Assembly (NCBI GenBank): GCA_903832625.1 | Contig: CAILCI010000037.1 | Span: 1 to 64,000, forward strand | Direction of reading: 5' to 3' | Source of the DNA: an uncultured Burkholderiales bacterium | GTDB lineage: Bacteria; Pseudomonadota; Gammaproteobacteria; Burkholderiales; Burkholderiaceae_C | Length of the DNA: 64,000 nucleotides | Part shown: piece after piece, positions 1 to 8,470 of the stretch | Layout of the letters: each line of letters opens with the position of its first letter | Numbering within the stretch: position 1 is the first letter of the stretch | Notes under the pieces: generated by a model | The model's input: the letters and a program-made list of their open reading frames with translations, nothing else | Told to the model about the DNA's origin: nothing | Database searches by the model: none | Translations under genes and position numbers: made by a program

Positions 1-1963
1 CCCGCCAAAACAGGACCGTCGTTGAGGCCGTCTCCGACCATCACCACCCGATGCCCTTGGGCTTGCAAAGCTTGCAAATGCGCCAGTTTTTGCTCGGGAG
101 AGCAGGCGCCAAAAGCCTCTTTCAAGCCCAATTGGCTCGCCACTTGGCTGACCGCTTGGGTTTGATCGCCGGAGAGCAACTGAACGCGCACGCCCATATT
201 GCCAAGGGTTTCTACTGTGTCCAAAGCATCTTCGCGGACATCCTCGCTGAACACCCAAGAGGCCAGCCAGCGGGTTTTGTCACACAAATGCACCTGTGCA
301 TTTTGGGAAAACCTAGGGATTGTACTAATCCATTCTTGACAAAACCTTTCAGAACCGAGTCTTAGATCGAGATGGACATGGCCTTGCAGGCCTGCGCCGA
401 CGGTTTCGGTCACCGCTTGGGCGCTTAACTCTGGGGTTTGCAGCCGTGTGGCCTCATCCATCAGCGCTTTGGAGAGCGGGTGCAAGGAGTTTTTCGCCAA
501 AGCCGCAGCCCAAGCCAAGGCCTCTTGAGCGCTCACATCTTCGGCGGTAAAAGTTTGCGTGACCCGTTGCGCGTCGCGGGTGAGCGTGCCGGTTTTGTCA
601 AAAATCACCACATCGACTTCGGCCAAGGTCTCCAAAGCTTGCAAGCGCCGCACCAACACACCGTTGCGCGCCAAGCTGCCCGCCGCCGCCAGCATGGCCG
701 CAGGCGTGGCCAAAGACAAGGCGCATGGGCAAGTCACCACCAACACAGCCACCGCAATCATCACGGCGTGATTGGGATTGCTCGGCCACCAGTAAGCCGC
801 AGCCAGCCCTGCCAGCAACAACACGCCGACCAAAAACGGTTTGGCCATGCGATCCGCCAATGCCGCCAAACGCGGTTTTTGCAGCGAAGCGTCTTGCATC
901 AAAGCCACGATCTGGGCGAACTGCGTGTCTTGCCCCACATGGGTCACGCGCACCAAAACTTGCGCCAGCAAATTGGTGCTGCCCGCCACCACGCCCTCGC
1001 CCACTTGCCGCGCTTGCGGGCGCGACTCGCCCGTGAGCAAGGCTTCATCGACCAAGGTCTGGCCTTCCAAAATCAGGGCATCGACCGGAAAACTCTGTCC
1101 CGGCAAGATGCGCACCACATCGCCCACCCGCAAGCGGCGAATCGCCACCAACTCAAAATCGCCATCGGGCTTTTGGCGCTGCACGCTTTCGGGCAGGCGG
1201 TTCATCAAGGCATCGAGCGCACCCGCTGTTTTGTCGCGCAAACGCAGTTCCAGCCAACGTCCTGTGAGCAAGAAAAACACAAACATGGTGAAGGAGTCAA
1301 AATAAACCTCGCCTCCAAAACGCCCTGAAGGCTCAAAGGTGGCGGCGGAGCTCAAGGCAAACGCGATGAACATGCCCAATGCCACCGGAAAATCCATGCT
1401 GATGCGGCGCAAGCGAATGTCGCGCAATGCGCTTTTGAAAAACGGCCCGCAGGAAAACAAAAGCACTGGAACACTCAACACCCAGGCCGCCCAGCGCAAC
1501 AACTGAATCGTGTTGGGCGAAATGTCGCCGGCTTGCGTGATGTAGCTCGGATAGGCATACATCATGACTTGCATCATGCAAAAACCCGCCACCATCCAGC
1601 GCCACAAGGCTTGGCGGGTTTCGACCATGCGCTCTTGGCGCTGCACATTGTCTGCGGCGGGTAAAGCGCTGTAGCCCGCGTCAGATATGGCTTTGAACCA
1701 CTGCGATGGCAGCACTCGCGCTTGCTGCCAAACCACTTTGGCGCGGTGGGTGGACGCGCTGACTTCAACCGACTCCACGCCCGGAACGGCCATCAAGGCC
1801 TTTTCGATGTTGAAGGCACAGGCTGCGCAATACATGCCCTCGATGACAACGTGCGAACTCCAGCGTGTTTGAGATTCTGCGTCGGGCGTGTTTTGGGCTT
1901 GGCTGAAACGCAGCCATTCTTGCTTCTCGTCGAGAAGTGCTGCGGTTTGTAAATCGAAAGGCA
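1..1963 (-). CDS. Copper-type P1B heavy-metal ATPase (CcoI/FixI-like), C-terminus cut by window edge
   Basis: Inner-membrane ATPase that moves copper-type cations. About 654 residues are visible from the ATG at 1963; the last part lies off the left edge. In order: an N-terminal HMA metal-binding motif GMYCAAC (about residues 43-49), membrane helices, the actuator TGES (about 311-314), the metal-binding membrane motif CPCALSLATP (about 412-421), the phosphorylation site DKTGTLT (about 456-462), the N-domain HP (SLHPLSK) and the hinge GDGLNDGP just inside the edge. CPCALSLATP, rather than CPCALGLATP, is typical of the CcoI/FixI branch that loads copper into cbb3 oxidase, so ccoI is the likely identity; the genes that would confirm it lie outside. 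The reading frame is open throughout. A perfect FNR box lies about 40 bp upstream, which fits a microaerobic role. No clear ribosome binding site precedes the start. Confidence 0.9.
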
Positions 1964-2001
1964 TAGAGGGTGAGAGGCTAACCCGTTTTGATGGCACGAC
2001 C

Positions 2002-2015
2002 TTGATGTGCATCAA
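2002..2015. promoter_or_regulatory. FNR/ANR box between the P1B ATPase and the universal stress protein
   Basis: The sequence TTGATGTGCATCAA matches the FNR-family consensus TTGAT-N4-ATCAA at every specified base. Its centre, 2008.5, is 41.5 bases before position 2050. The hexamer TAAGCT at 2038-2043 would serve as -10 for a start near 2050, which is the class II FNR geometry for the rightward usp gene. It could also serve the leftward ATPase gene. The match is seen directly; the regulator is inferred. Confidence 0.8.
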
Positions 2016-2073
2016 CACTTGTGTGCGCAGGCAGCGTTAAGCTGGTGGCGTCTATCAACGAGGAGTCTGAGTC

Positions 2074-2517
2074 ATGTACACACGCATTTTAGTCGCCACC
2101 GACGGTTCGCCTTTGTCTAAAAAGGCCATTGGCAGCGCCATTGACTTGGCCGCACTCAGCGGCGCTGAGTTGATTGCCGTCAAAGTCACGCCCCGTTATC
2201 CACAAAGCTATTTCGAAGGCTCGCTGCCGTTGAACCCGAGCGAGATTGCGAAGATTGAAAAGCAGTGGACAGATGATGCACAAAAAACCTTGAACGCCAT
2301 CGTCAAACTTGCCGCTAAGCAGGGCGTGAAAGCCAAAGGCGTGGTGGTGCGCTCCGACATTGTGTCTGAAGCGATCATTGCCACCGCAAAAAAACAAAAA
2401 GCCGATGTGATCGTGATGGCCTCACACGGACGCCGTGGCATCAAGCGTTTGCTATTGGGCAGCGAAACCCAGCAAGTGTTGACGCACAGCCATTTGCCCG
2501 TGTTGGTCTTGCGCTGA
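2074..2517 (+). CDS. Universal stress protein, UspA family
   Basis: A 147-residue single-domain cytoplasmic Usp protein. The N-terminus (ILVATDGSPLSKKAIGSA) is the first strand and loop of the family. The C-terminal part, ASHGRRGIKRLLLGSETQ, carries the G-x2-G-x9-G-S/T nucleotide-binding motif, so this is an ATP-binding type. GAGGAG lies about 8 bases before the ATG. A perfect FNR box about 60 bp upstream suggests induction under low oxygen, as known for several Usp proteins in Pseudomonas. It converges with the nitronate monooxygenase gene with no spacer. The biochemical role of such proteins is generally loosely defined. Confidence 0.92.
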   Translation: MYTRILVATDGSPLSKKAIGSAIDLAALSGAELIAVKVTPRYPQSYFEGSLPLNPSEIAKIEKQWTDDAQKTLNAIVKLAAKQGVKAKGVVVRSDIVSEAIIATAKKQKADVIVMASHGRRGIKRLLLGSETQQVLTHSHLPVLVLR

Positions 2518-3471
2518 TCAAGCCGTGAGATTGCCCTTGGCGGCTTGGTATTCGCGTTTCAAACGCGCCACCAATTCGCCTGCGGGCAACACGGCTTTGA
2601 CCGCGCTGATGCCTTGGCCGCAACCCCAAATGTCTTTCCACGCTTTTTTGGCGTCACCACCAAAATTCATTTTGCTGGGGTCGCTCTCGGGCAAGTTGTC
2701 GGGATCTAGACCTGCGTTGCGAATGGATGGTGCCAAGTAGTTGCCGTGCACACCTGTGAACAAATTGCTGTAAACAATGTCGTCTGAGTTGGCGCTGACC
2801 ACGGCTTGTTTGTAGTCGTCAGCGGCACGGGCTTCTTCGGTGGCAATGAAGGCCGAACCAATGTAGGCAAAGTCTGCGCCCATGGCTTGTGCCGCCAAAA
2901 CCGCGCCGCCTGTGGCAATGGAGCCACTCAAGGCGAGTGGGCCGTCAAACCATTCGCGAATTTCTTGAATCAAAGCAAACGGGCTTTTCACGCCAGCGTG
3001 TCCGCCCGCGCCTGCGGCCACGGCCACCAAGCCGTCAGCGCCTTTTTCAATGGCCTTCTTGGCAAATTTGTTGTTGATGATGTCGTGCATCACCACGCCA
3101 CCGTAGCTGTGGGCGGCGGCGTTGATGTCTTCACGCGCACCCAAAGAGGTGATGATGATCGGCACTTTGTATTTGACGCACAAAGCCATGTCGTGCTCCA
3201 AACGGTCATTGCTTTTGTGCACGATTTGGTTGATGGCAAAGGGCGCCGCCGGTTGATCGGGATGATCGCGGTTGTGCTTGGCCAGCGCTTCGGTGATTTC
3301 GATCAACCACTCTTCCAACTGCTCCGCAGGCCGTGCATTGAGCGCAGGCATAGAACCCACCACGCCAGCAATGCACTGCGCAATCACCAGCTTGGGATTG
3401 CTGATGATGAACAGCGGCGAGGCGATGACGGGAAATTTGAGTTGCTGAAACACAGCGGGCAGTTTGGACAT
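2518..3471 (-). CDS. Nitronate monooxygenase (2-nitropropane dioxygenase family)
   Basis: FMN-dependent TIM-barrel enzyme of 317 residues that oxidises alkyl nitronates; propionate-3-nitronate detoxification is the known role of the family. The N-terminus FPVIASPLFIISNP and the glycine-rich GGHAG and SGSIATGG segments, which bind the flavin phosphate, are typical, as is the segment GSAFIATEEARA. The start at 3471 is chosen because GGAGA lies 6-8 bases upstream; a longer frame to 3504 lacks such a site and would run into the acyl-CoA dehydrogenase gene. It lies 29 bases after the acyl-CoA dehydrogenase stop on the same strand and is probably co-transcribed. Some family members act on other substrates, so the exact substrate is unproven. 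Confidence 0.88.
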   Translation of the reverse strand: MSKLPAVFQQLKFPVIASPLFIISNPKLVIAQCIAGVVGSMPALNARPAEQLEEWLIEITEALAKHNRDHPDQPAAPFAINQIVHKSNDRLEHDMALCVKYKVPIIITSLGAREDINAAAHSYGGVVMHDIINNKFAKKAIEKGADGLVAVAAGAGGHAGVKSPFALIQEIREWFDGPLALSGSIATGGAVLAAQAMGADFAYIGSAFIATEEARAADDYKQAVVSANSDDIVYSNLFTGVHGNYLAPSIRNAGLDPDNLPESDPSKMNFGGDAKKAWKDIWGCGQGISAVKAVLPAGELVARLKREYQAAKGNLTA

Positions 3472-3500
3472 GGGGTCTCCGTTGAATATTTTTGGGGAAA

Positions 3501-5291
3501 TCAAAATGCGTCCAAGGCCATCTCGACCACGCTGTCTGCGCCGTCAACGATGCTGTCGCGAATACCGGGTACTTTGGACAAAATATGGTCGGCATAAAAA
3601 CGTGCCGTGGTGATTTTGGCCTGCATGAAAGCGGTGTCGTGGCCTTGTGCCAATTGTTCTTGCGCCACCAACAAGGCGCGTCCCATTTGCCAGCCCGCCA
3701 CCAAATTGCCCGTGAGCATCAGGTAAGGCACGCTGCCCGCAAATGCGGCATTGGGGTTGGCTTTGGTGTTGGCAACCAAAAAGTCCACCACATCCAACAA
3801 AGCTTCTCGCGCTGCCTGCAAACGCGTGGCCACGGCTTTGGCCGCTGGGCTGCCCAGTTGCTGCAAAGCCGCTTCGGTGCTGGCGATTTGCGTGGCAATG
3901 GCCTTGGCCGTTGCGCCACCATCGCGGGTGGTTTTGCGGCCAATCAAATCGTTGGCTTGAATGGCGGTGGTGCCTTCGTAAATGGTCAAAATTTTGGCGT
4001 CACGGTAGTACTGCGCTGCGCCTGTTTCTTCGATGAAGCCCATGCCGCCGTGCACTTGCACGCCAAGGCTGGTGACTTCCAGACTCATCTCGGTGCTAAA
4101 GCCCTTGACCAGTGGCACGAGGAATTCGTAGAACGCCAAATTGTCCTTGCGCACTGCCGCATCGGGATGATGGTGCGAGGCGTCATAGGCGGCTGCGGCC
4201 ACGCTGGCCATGGCACGACAGCCTTCGATGTGGGCGCGCATGGTCAACAACATGCGACGCACATCGGGATGGTGAATGATGGGGCCGCTGGTTTTCAAGC
4301 TGCCATCGACGGGGCGGCTTTGCACACGGTCGCGGGCAAATGTGACGGCTTTTTGATAAGCGCGCTCGGCAATGGAGATGCCTTGCACGCCCACTGCATA
4401 ACGCGCCGCGTTCATCATGATGAACATGTATTCGAGGCCACGGTTTTCTTCGCCGACCAAAAATCCCACAGCGCCGCCGTGGTCGCCGTATTGCAGCACG
4501 GCCGTGGGGCTGGCTTTGATGCCCATTTTGTGCTCGATGCTCACGCAATGCACATCGTTGCGCTCACCCAACGACCCATCGGCCTTGACCATGAATTTGG
4601 GCACCACAAATAAGCTGATGCCTTTGACGCCCTCGGGCGCACCTTGCACACGCGCCAACACCAAATGGATGATGTTCTCGGCCATGTCGTGTTCGCCGTA
4701 GGTGATGTAAATTTTGGTGCCAAACACTTTGTAAGTGCCGTCGGCCTGGGGCTCGGCGCGGGTGCGCACCGCAGCGAGGTCGGAGCCTGCTTGGGGTTCA
4801 GTCAAGTTCATGGTGCCGGTCCACTCACCCGACACCAGTTTTTCGAGGTAAGTGTTTTTGAGTGTGTCTGAGCCTGCAGTCAACAACGCTTCAATCGCAC
4901 CATCGGTGAGCATGGGGCACAAAGAAAAACTCATATTGGCGGAGTTGAGCATTTCGCCGCAAGCCGCGCCAATGGTTTTGGGCAGGCCTTGGCCACCAAA
5001 ATCGGCAGGATGTTGCAAGCTTTGCCAGCCGCCTTCGCGGAATTGGTCGTAGGCGGCTTTGAAGCCCGGCGTGGTGGTGACATGGCCGTCTTTGAAGAAG
5101 GACGGATTTTTGTCACCTTCCCAATTGAGCGGCGCCAGCACTTCGCCCGTGAGTTTGGCGCATTCTTCCAATACGGCTTGCGCGGTTTCCAAACCCGCAT
5201 CTTCAAAACCGGGGATTTGCGCAATTTGTTCCAAACCAGCCAAATGCTGCATATTGAACAACATGTCTTTCACGGGGGCGATGTAGCTCAC
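3501..5291 (-). CDS. Acyl-CoA dehydrogenase with C-terminal extension domain
   Basis: FAD enzyme of 596 residues that introduces the alpha-beta double bond into acyl-CoA and passes electrons to ETF, whose genes lie just upstream. It is longer than the usual 380-residue family because of an extra N-terminal segment and a C-terminal domain of the kind found in the long bacterial acyl-CoA dehydrogenases. The segment TEPQAGSDLAAVRT is the flavin and substrate region. ILTIYEGTTAIQANDL holds the likely catalytic glutamate. GTG at 5291 is chosen as start: GGAG lies 6 bases upstream and the protein then begins MSYIAPVKDMLF, the usual start for this subfamily. A terminator separates it from etfA. Substrate chain length is not visible from sequence. 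Confidence 0.93.
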   Translation of the reverse strand: MSYIAPVKDMLFNMQHLAGLEQIAQIPGFEDAGLETAQAVLEECAKLTGEVLAPLNWEGDKNPSFFKDGHVTTTPGFKAAYDQFREGGWQSLQHPADFGGQGLPKTIGAACGEMLNSANMSFSLCPMLTDGAIEALLTAGSDTLKNTYLEKLVSGEWTGTMNLTEPQAGSDLAAVRTRAEPQADGTYKVFGTKIYITYGEHDMAENIIHLVLARVQGAPEGVKGISLFVVPKFMVKADGSLGERNDVHCVSIEHKMGIKASPTAVLQYGDHGGAVGFLVGEENRGLEYMFIMMNAARYAVGVQGISIAERAYQKAVTFARDRVQSRPVDGSLKTSGPIIHHPDVRRMLLTMRAHIEGCRAMASVAAAAYDASHHHPDAAVRKDNLAFYEFLVPLVKGFSTEMSLEVTSLGVQVHGGMGFIEETGAAQYYRDAKILTIYEGTTAIQANDLIGRKTTRDGGATAKAIATQIASTEAALQQLGSPAAKAVATRLQAAREALLDVVDFLVANTKANPNAAFAGSVPYLMLTGNLVAGWQMGRALLVAQEQLAQGHDTAFMQAKITTARFYADHILSKVPGIRDSIVDGADSVVEMALDAF

Positions 5292-5320
5292 AGGATTCTC
5301 CAAAATTCAAATCAAAGCGA

Positions 5321-5348
5321 AAGAAAAAAGGCACCCCGCAGAGTGCCT
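5321..5348 (-). terminator. Intrinsic terminator after etfA
   Basis: On the minus strand AAGGCAC pairs perfectly with GTGCCTT across an 8-base loop and is followed by TTTTTTCTT. It lies about 14 bases past the etfA stop and before the acyl-CoA dehydrogenase gene, so etfBA probably forms its own unit with partial read-through. Confidence 0.85.
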
Positions 5349-5361
5349 TGTACGCCAGCGC

Positions 5362-6291
5362 TTAGAGCGCTGCGACCAGTTCTGGCACAGCCACGAACAA
5401 GTCGGCTTCCAAGCCGAAATCGGCCACCGAGAAGATGGGCGCTTCGGGGTCTTTGTTGATGGCGACGATGACTTTGCTGTCTTTCATGCCGGCCAAGTGC
5501 TGAATCGCACCGCTGATGCCGCAGGCCACATACAACTGAGGCGCGACGATCTTGCCCGTTTGGCCCACTTGCCAGTCGTTGGGCGCATAGCCTGCGTCCA
5601 CCGCTGCGCGGCTGGCCCCCAAAGCGGCACCGAGTTTGTCGGCCAAGGGCATCATGACTTCGTTGAATTTTTCGGCGCTGCCCAATGCACGACCACCCGA
5701 GACGATGATCTTGGCGGCGGTCAATTCTGGACGGTCGTTTTTGGTGACTTCGCGTCCCACAAAACTGCTCTTGCCCGAGTCGGCAGCGGCGGCCACGGTT
5801 TGCACCGAGGCTGATCCGCCTGTGGCAGCGGCGGCGTCAAAACCTGTGGTGCGCACGGTGATGACTTTGGTCGCGTCGCTGGACTGGACGGTCGCAATCG
5901 CGTTGCCCGCGTAAATGGGACGCTCAAAGGTGTCGGGGCTGTCGACCTTGGTGATGTCGCTGATTTGCGCGACATCCAATTTGGCGGCGACGCGGGGCGC
6001 GACGTTTTTGCCGCCAGCAGTTGCGGGAAACACAATGTGGCTGTAAGACGAAGCCACGGCCAGCACTTGTGCCGCCATGTTTTCGGCCAAACCGTCCGCC
6101 AAACTAGCGCCGTCGGCATGAATCACTTGGCTGACGCCAGCAATTTGGGCTGCGGCAGCAGCAGCAGCAGCGTTGTGTCCGGCGACCAACACATGCACCT
6201 CGCCACCCATGGCCAGCGCGGCTGTGACGGTGTTGAGCGTGGACGCTTTGATCGATGCGTTGTCGTGTTCGGCAATCACGAGAGAAGTCAT
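5362..6291 (-). CDS. etfA: Electron transfer flavoprotein subunit alpha
   Basis: Alpha subunit (309 residues) of the soluble ETF heterodimer that accepts electrons from acyl-CoA dehydrogenases and hands them to ETF:quinone oxidoreductase. The N-terminal half is the Rossmann-like ETF domain (MTSLVIAEHDNASIK). The C-terminal FAD domain shows SGGRALGS, the QVGQTGKIVAP segment, the conserved GISGAIQHLAGM and NKDPEAPIF, all classic family positions. AGGAA precedes the ATG. It follows etfB by 33 bases on the same strand, the usual etfBA order, and is followed by a terminator and an acyl-CoA dehydrogenase, one of its likely electron donors. Confidence 0.98.
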   Translation of the reverse strand: MTSLVIAEHDNASIKASTLNTVTAALAMGGEVHVLVAGHNAAAAAAAAQIAGVSQVIHADGASLADGLAENMAAQVLAVASSYSHIVFPATAGGKNVAPRVAAKLDVAQISDITKVDSPDTFERPIYAGNAIATVQSSDATKVITVRTTGFDAAAATGGSASVQTVAAAADSGKSSFVGREVTKNDRPELTAAKIIVSGGRALGSAEKFNEVMMPLADKLGAALGASRAAVDAGYAPNDWQVGQTGKIVAPQLYVACGISGAIQHLAGMKDSKVIVAINKDPEAPIFSVADFGLEADLFVAVPELVAAL

Positions 6292-6324
6292 GTCAATTCC
6301 TCAGTCAATTCAAGATGTTGGGGG

Positions 6325-7074
6325 TCAGATCACTTTGGCGTCGTTTTTGAGCTTGGACACCAAGGTCGCCACATCGGGCACTTTGATGCCAGCACTGCGC
6401 TTGGGCGGTTCGCTGACTTTGAGGGTTTTGATGCGCGGCGCGACGTTCACACCCAAGTCTTCGGGCTTGAAGACGTCGAGTTGCTTTTTCTTGGCCTTCA
6501 TGATGTTGGGCAAGGTGACGTAGCGGGGTTCGTTCAGGCGCAAATCGGTGGTGACGATGGCAGGCAGGCTGACCGAGAGGGTTTCTAAGCCGCCATCGAC
6601 TTCGCGGGTGACGCTGGCTTTGCCGTCGGCCACTTCGACCTTGGAGGCAAAGGTGGCTTGGGGCAAATCGGCCAAGGCGGCCAGCATTTGACCGGTTTGG
6701 TTGCAATCGTCGTCAATCGCTTGCTTGCCCAAAATGACCATGCCTGGCTGTTCTTTGTCAATCAAGGCTTTGAGCAACTTGGCCACGGCCAAGGGTTGGA
6801 GTTCTTCAGCGGTTTCAACCAAGATGCCACGGTCTGCGCCAATCGCCATGGCGGTACGCAAGGTTTCTTGGCATTGGGTGACGCCGCAGGAGACGGCGAT
6901 GACCTCGCTCACCACGCCTTTTTCTTTGAGGCGCACAGCTTCTTCGACGGCAATTTCGTCAAAGGGATTCATGCTCATTTTGACGTTGGCAATGTCCACG
7001 CCCGAGTTGTCCGACTTGACGCGAACCTTGACGTTGTAGTCCACCACACGCTTGACTGCGACCAAAACCTTCAT
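6325..7074 (-). CDS. etfB: Electron transfer flavoprotein subunit beta
   Basis: Beta subunit (249 residues), which binds AMP structurally and carries the recognition loop for partner dehydrogenases. The N-terminus [20 protein letters not shown], the segment [12 protein letters not shown] and the C-terminal [20 protein letters not shown] are signatures of the group I (housekeeping) ETF beta. TGGAG lies about 10 bases before the ATG. It is the first gene of the etfBA unit; a 20-bp perfect palindrome 32 bases upstream of the start codon is a probable operator. Confidence 0.98.
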   Translation of the reverse strand: MKVLVAVKRVVDYNVKVRVKSDNSGVDIANVKMSMNPFDEIAVEEAVRLKEKGVVSEVIAVSCGVTQCQETLRTAMAIGADRGILVETAEELQPLAVAKLLKALIDKEQPGMVILGKQAIDDDCNQTGQMLAALADLPQATFASKVEVADGKASVTREVDGGLETLSVSLPAIVTTDLRLNEPRYVTLPNIMKAKKKQLDVFKPEDLGVNVAPRIKTLKVSEPPKRSAGIKVPDVATLVSKLKNDAKVI

Positions 7075-7105
7075 GGCAAAAGCTCCAGAAAATGTAAAAA
7101 CAGAT

Positions 7106-7125
7106 TGACGTTTACGTAAACGTCA
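7106..7125. promoter_or_regulatory. 20-bp perfect palindrome, probable operator of etfBA
   Basis: TGACGTTTACGTAAACGTCA is its own reverse complement over all 20 bases and lies 32 bases before the etfB start. Its core TTTACGTAAAC resembles the operators of LiuR, the MerR-family regulator of branched-chain amino acid and fatty acid catabolism genes in proteobacteria; that comparison is from memory. On the minus strand TTTACG and TACATT, about 18 bases apart, could form the promoter. Confidence 0.7.
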
Positions 7126-7201
7126 CATTGTAGGGTAAATGGGCAAGATTTTTAGAACGACCGTGCTTTTTTGTGCCATTGTCGCCGAAAAACTCTGCCC
7201 T

Positions 7202-8458
7202 CTAGCTCAAGGAATTCACCAAGGGCTGACGCACAAACACCTCTTGCGCCGCTGACGCCAAGCTCACATGGGCTTGGCTCAAGGCTTTGAGCGCGGCAAT
7301 ATTGACTTGCGAGCGCGCCAGCATTTGGCCTTTGGTGGCGTCTTCAATCCAAAAATTGAGCTGAAAACGCAAACCTTGGGGTGCGACCTCCACCAACATG
7401 GCTGAAGGCGCTGGGTTAGGCAGCACCAATTCGCTGCTCAACGCGGCATTGACCAACAAGCTTTGAACCTGCGCCACATCGGACGTCAAGCCCACAGTGA
7501 AGACGCAATTGAGCAATAAATTGGAACTTTGCAGCGAGAGGTTTTCCACCCGCGCCGTCATGAGCAACTCATTGGGCACGACCGATTCGCTGCCATTGCC
7601 CGCTTGGATGAGGGTGTAGCGGGTTTTGATGTCGGTGATGCGTCCTTCAAAACCGTCCACTTTCACATAGTCGCCAATACGCAGGGAGCGCTCCAGCAAA
7701 ATCACAAAGCCGCTGACATAGTTGGCGGCAAGCTTTTGTAAACCAAAGCCCAAGCCAACGCCCAAGGCGCCGCCCAGCACAGACAAGGCGGTCAAATCGA
7801 CGCCCACTAATGAGAGCACCATCAAGGTACCCATCATCAGCAGCAAGGCGCGCAGCGAATTGGTCGCCACTTTGCGCATGGACAAATCGCTGATGGTGCG
7901 GTTGAGCAGCCGTTGCTCCAAAGTGGCCGATAACCACAAGGTCAAAATCAAAACCACGCTGCAGGAGCAGACCACCTCCATCACATGCAAGACGCTAAAA
8001 CGGGTCTTGCCCACCACAAACTGGATGGTGTCCAACTCGTTGCCCACGGTTTCGGCCAAGCCGGTGATCCACAGCACCGCCATGCCCCAGACCAACCAGA
8101 ACACGCCCCGCTCCACAGCGCGCGCGCCTTTGGACAAAGGAAACACCACCGACAACACCCGCGCCGTCAAACGCAGCACGGCCAAGGAAGAAAAAATAGG
8201 AATTGCCAACGTGAGCAATGGCGCATGCTGCACTTTGAGCCAATGTAATTTCACGGCATACACCAGCACCAAAGACAGCAAGGGAAACAGCAAGCCATCA
8301 AAAGTGCGGCGACCAAACAAGATGGACTGGCGCTCAGCGCCGCGACCCATAGCCCAAGTCATGAGCCAAGCCAAGCCCAAACAAGCGCACAAAACCAAGA
8401 GCTCAGCCAAGATCAAGGGGCTTTGCAAATCAGTCAGGAGTTCTTCAAAAGCATTCAT
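7202..8458 (-). CDS. MscS-family small-conductance mechanosensitive channel
   Basis: Inner-membrane channel protein of 418 residues that opens under membrane tension to release solutes. It has about five hydrophobic segments, two more than classical MscS at the N-terminus. The pore helix region LSVLGGALGVGLGFGLQK holds the glycine/alanine pattern of the MscS TM3. The next part, GDYVKVDGFEGRITDI, and the segment VVPNELL are the cytoplasmic beta domain. The ATG at 8458 is preferred to two upstream TTG codons. The gene follows the deacetylase-like gene by 12 bases, so the two are probably co-transcribed. Which osmotic or metabolic signal it serves is not visible. Confidence 0.9.
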   Translation of the reverse strand: MNAFEELLTDLQSPLILAELLVLCACLGLAWLMTWAMGRGAERQSILFGRRTFDGLLFPLLSLVLVYAVKLHWLKVQHAPLLTLAIPIFSSLAVLRLTARVLSVVFPLSKGARAVERGVFWLVWGMAVLWITGLAETVGNELDTIQFVVGKTRFSVLHVMEVVCSCSVVLILTLWLSATLEQRLLNRTISDLSMRKVATNSLRALLLMMGTLMVLSLVGVDLTALSVLGGALGVGLGFGLQKLAANYVSGFVILLERSLRIGDYVKVDGFEGRITDIKTRYTLIQAGNGSESVVPNELLMTARVENLSLQSSNLLLNCVFTVGLTSDVAQVQSLLVNAALSSELVLPNPAPSAMLVEVAPQGLRFQLNFWIEDATKGQMLARSQVNIAALKALSQAHVSLASAAQEVFVRQPLVNSLS

Positions 8459-8470
8459 AGACAACAAAAA

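Noticed and set aside
301..365. Possible frameshift or small insertion in the P1B ATPase
   Set aside because: The minus-strand frame was read through 241-420 without a stop or frame change and joins the flanking domain correctly.
438..1328. 296-codon open frame on the plus strand
   Set aside because: It is antisense to the P1B ATPase, which shows every catalytic motif on the minus strand.
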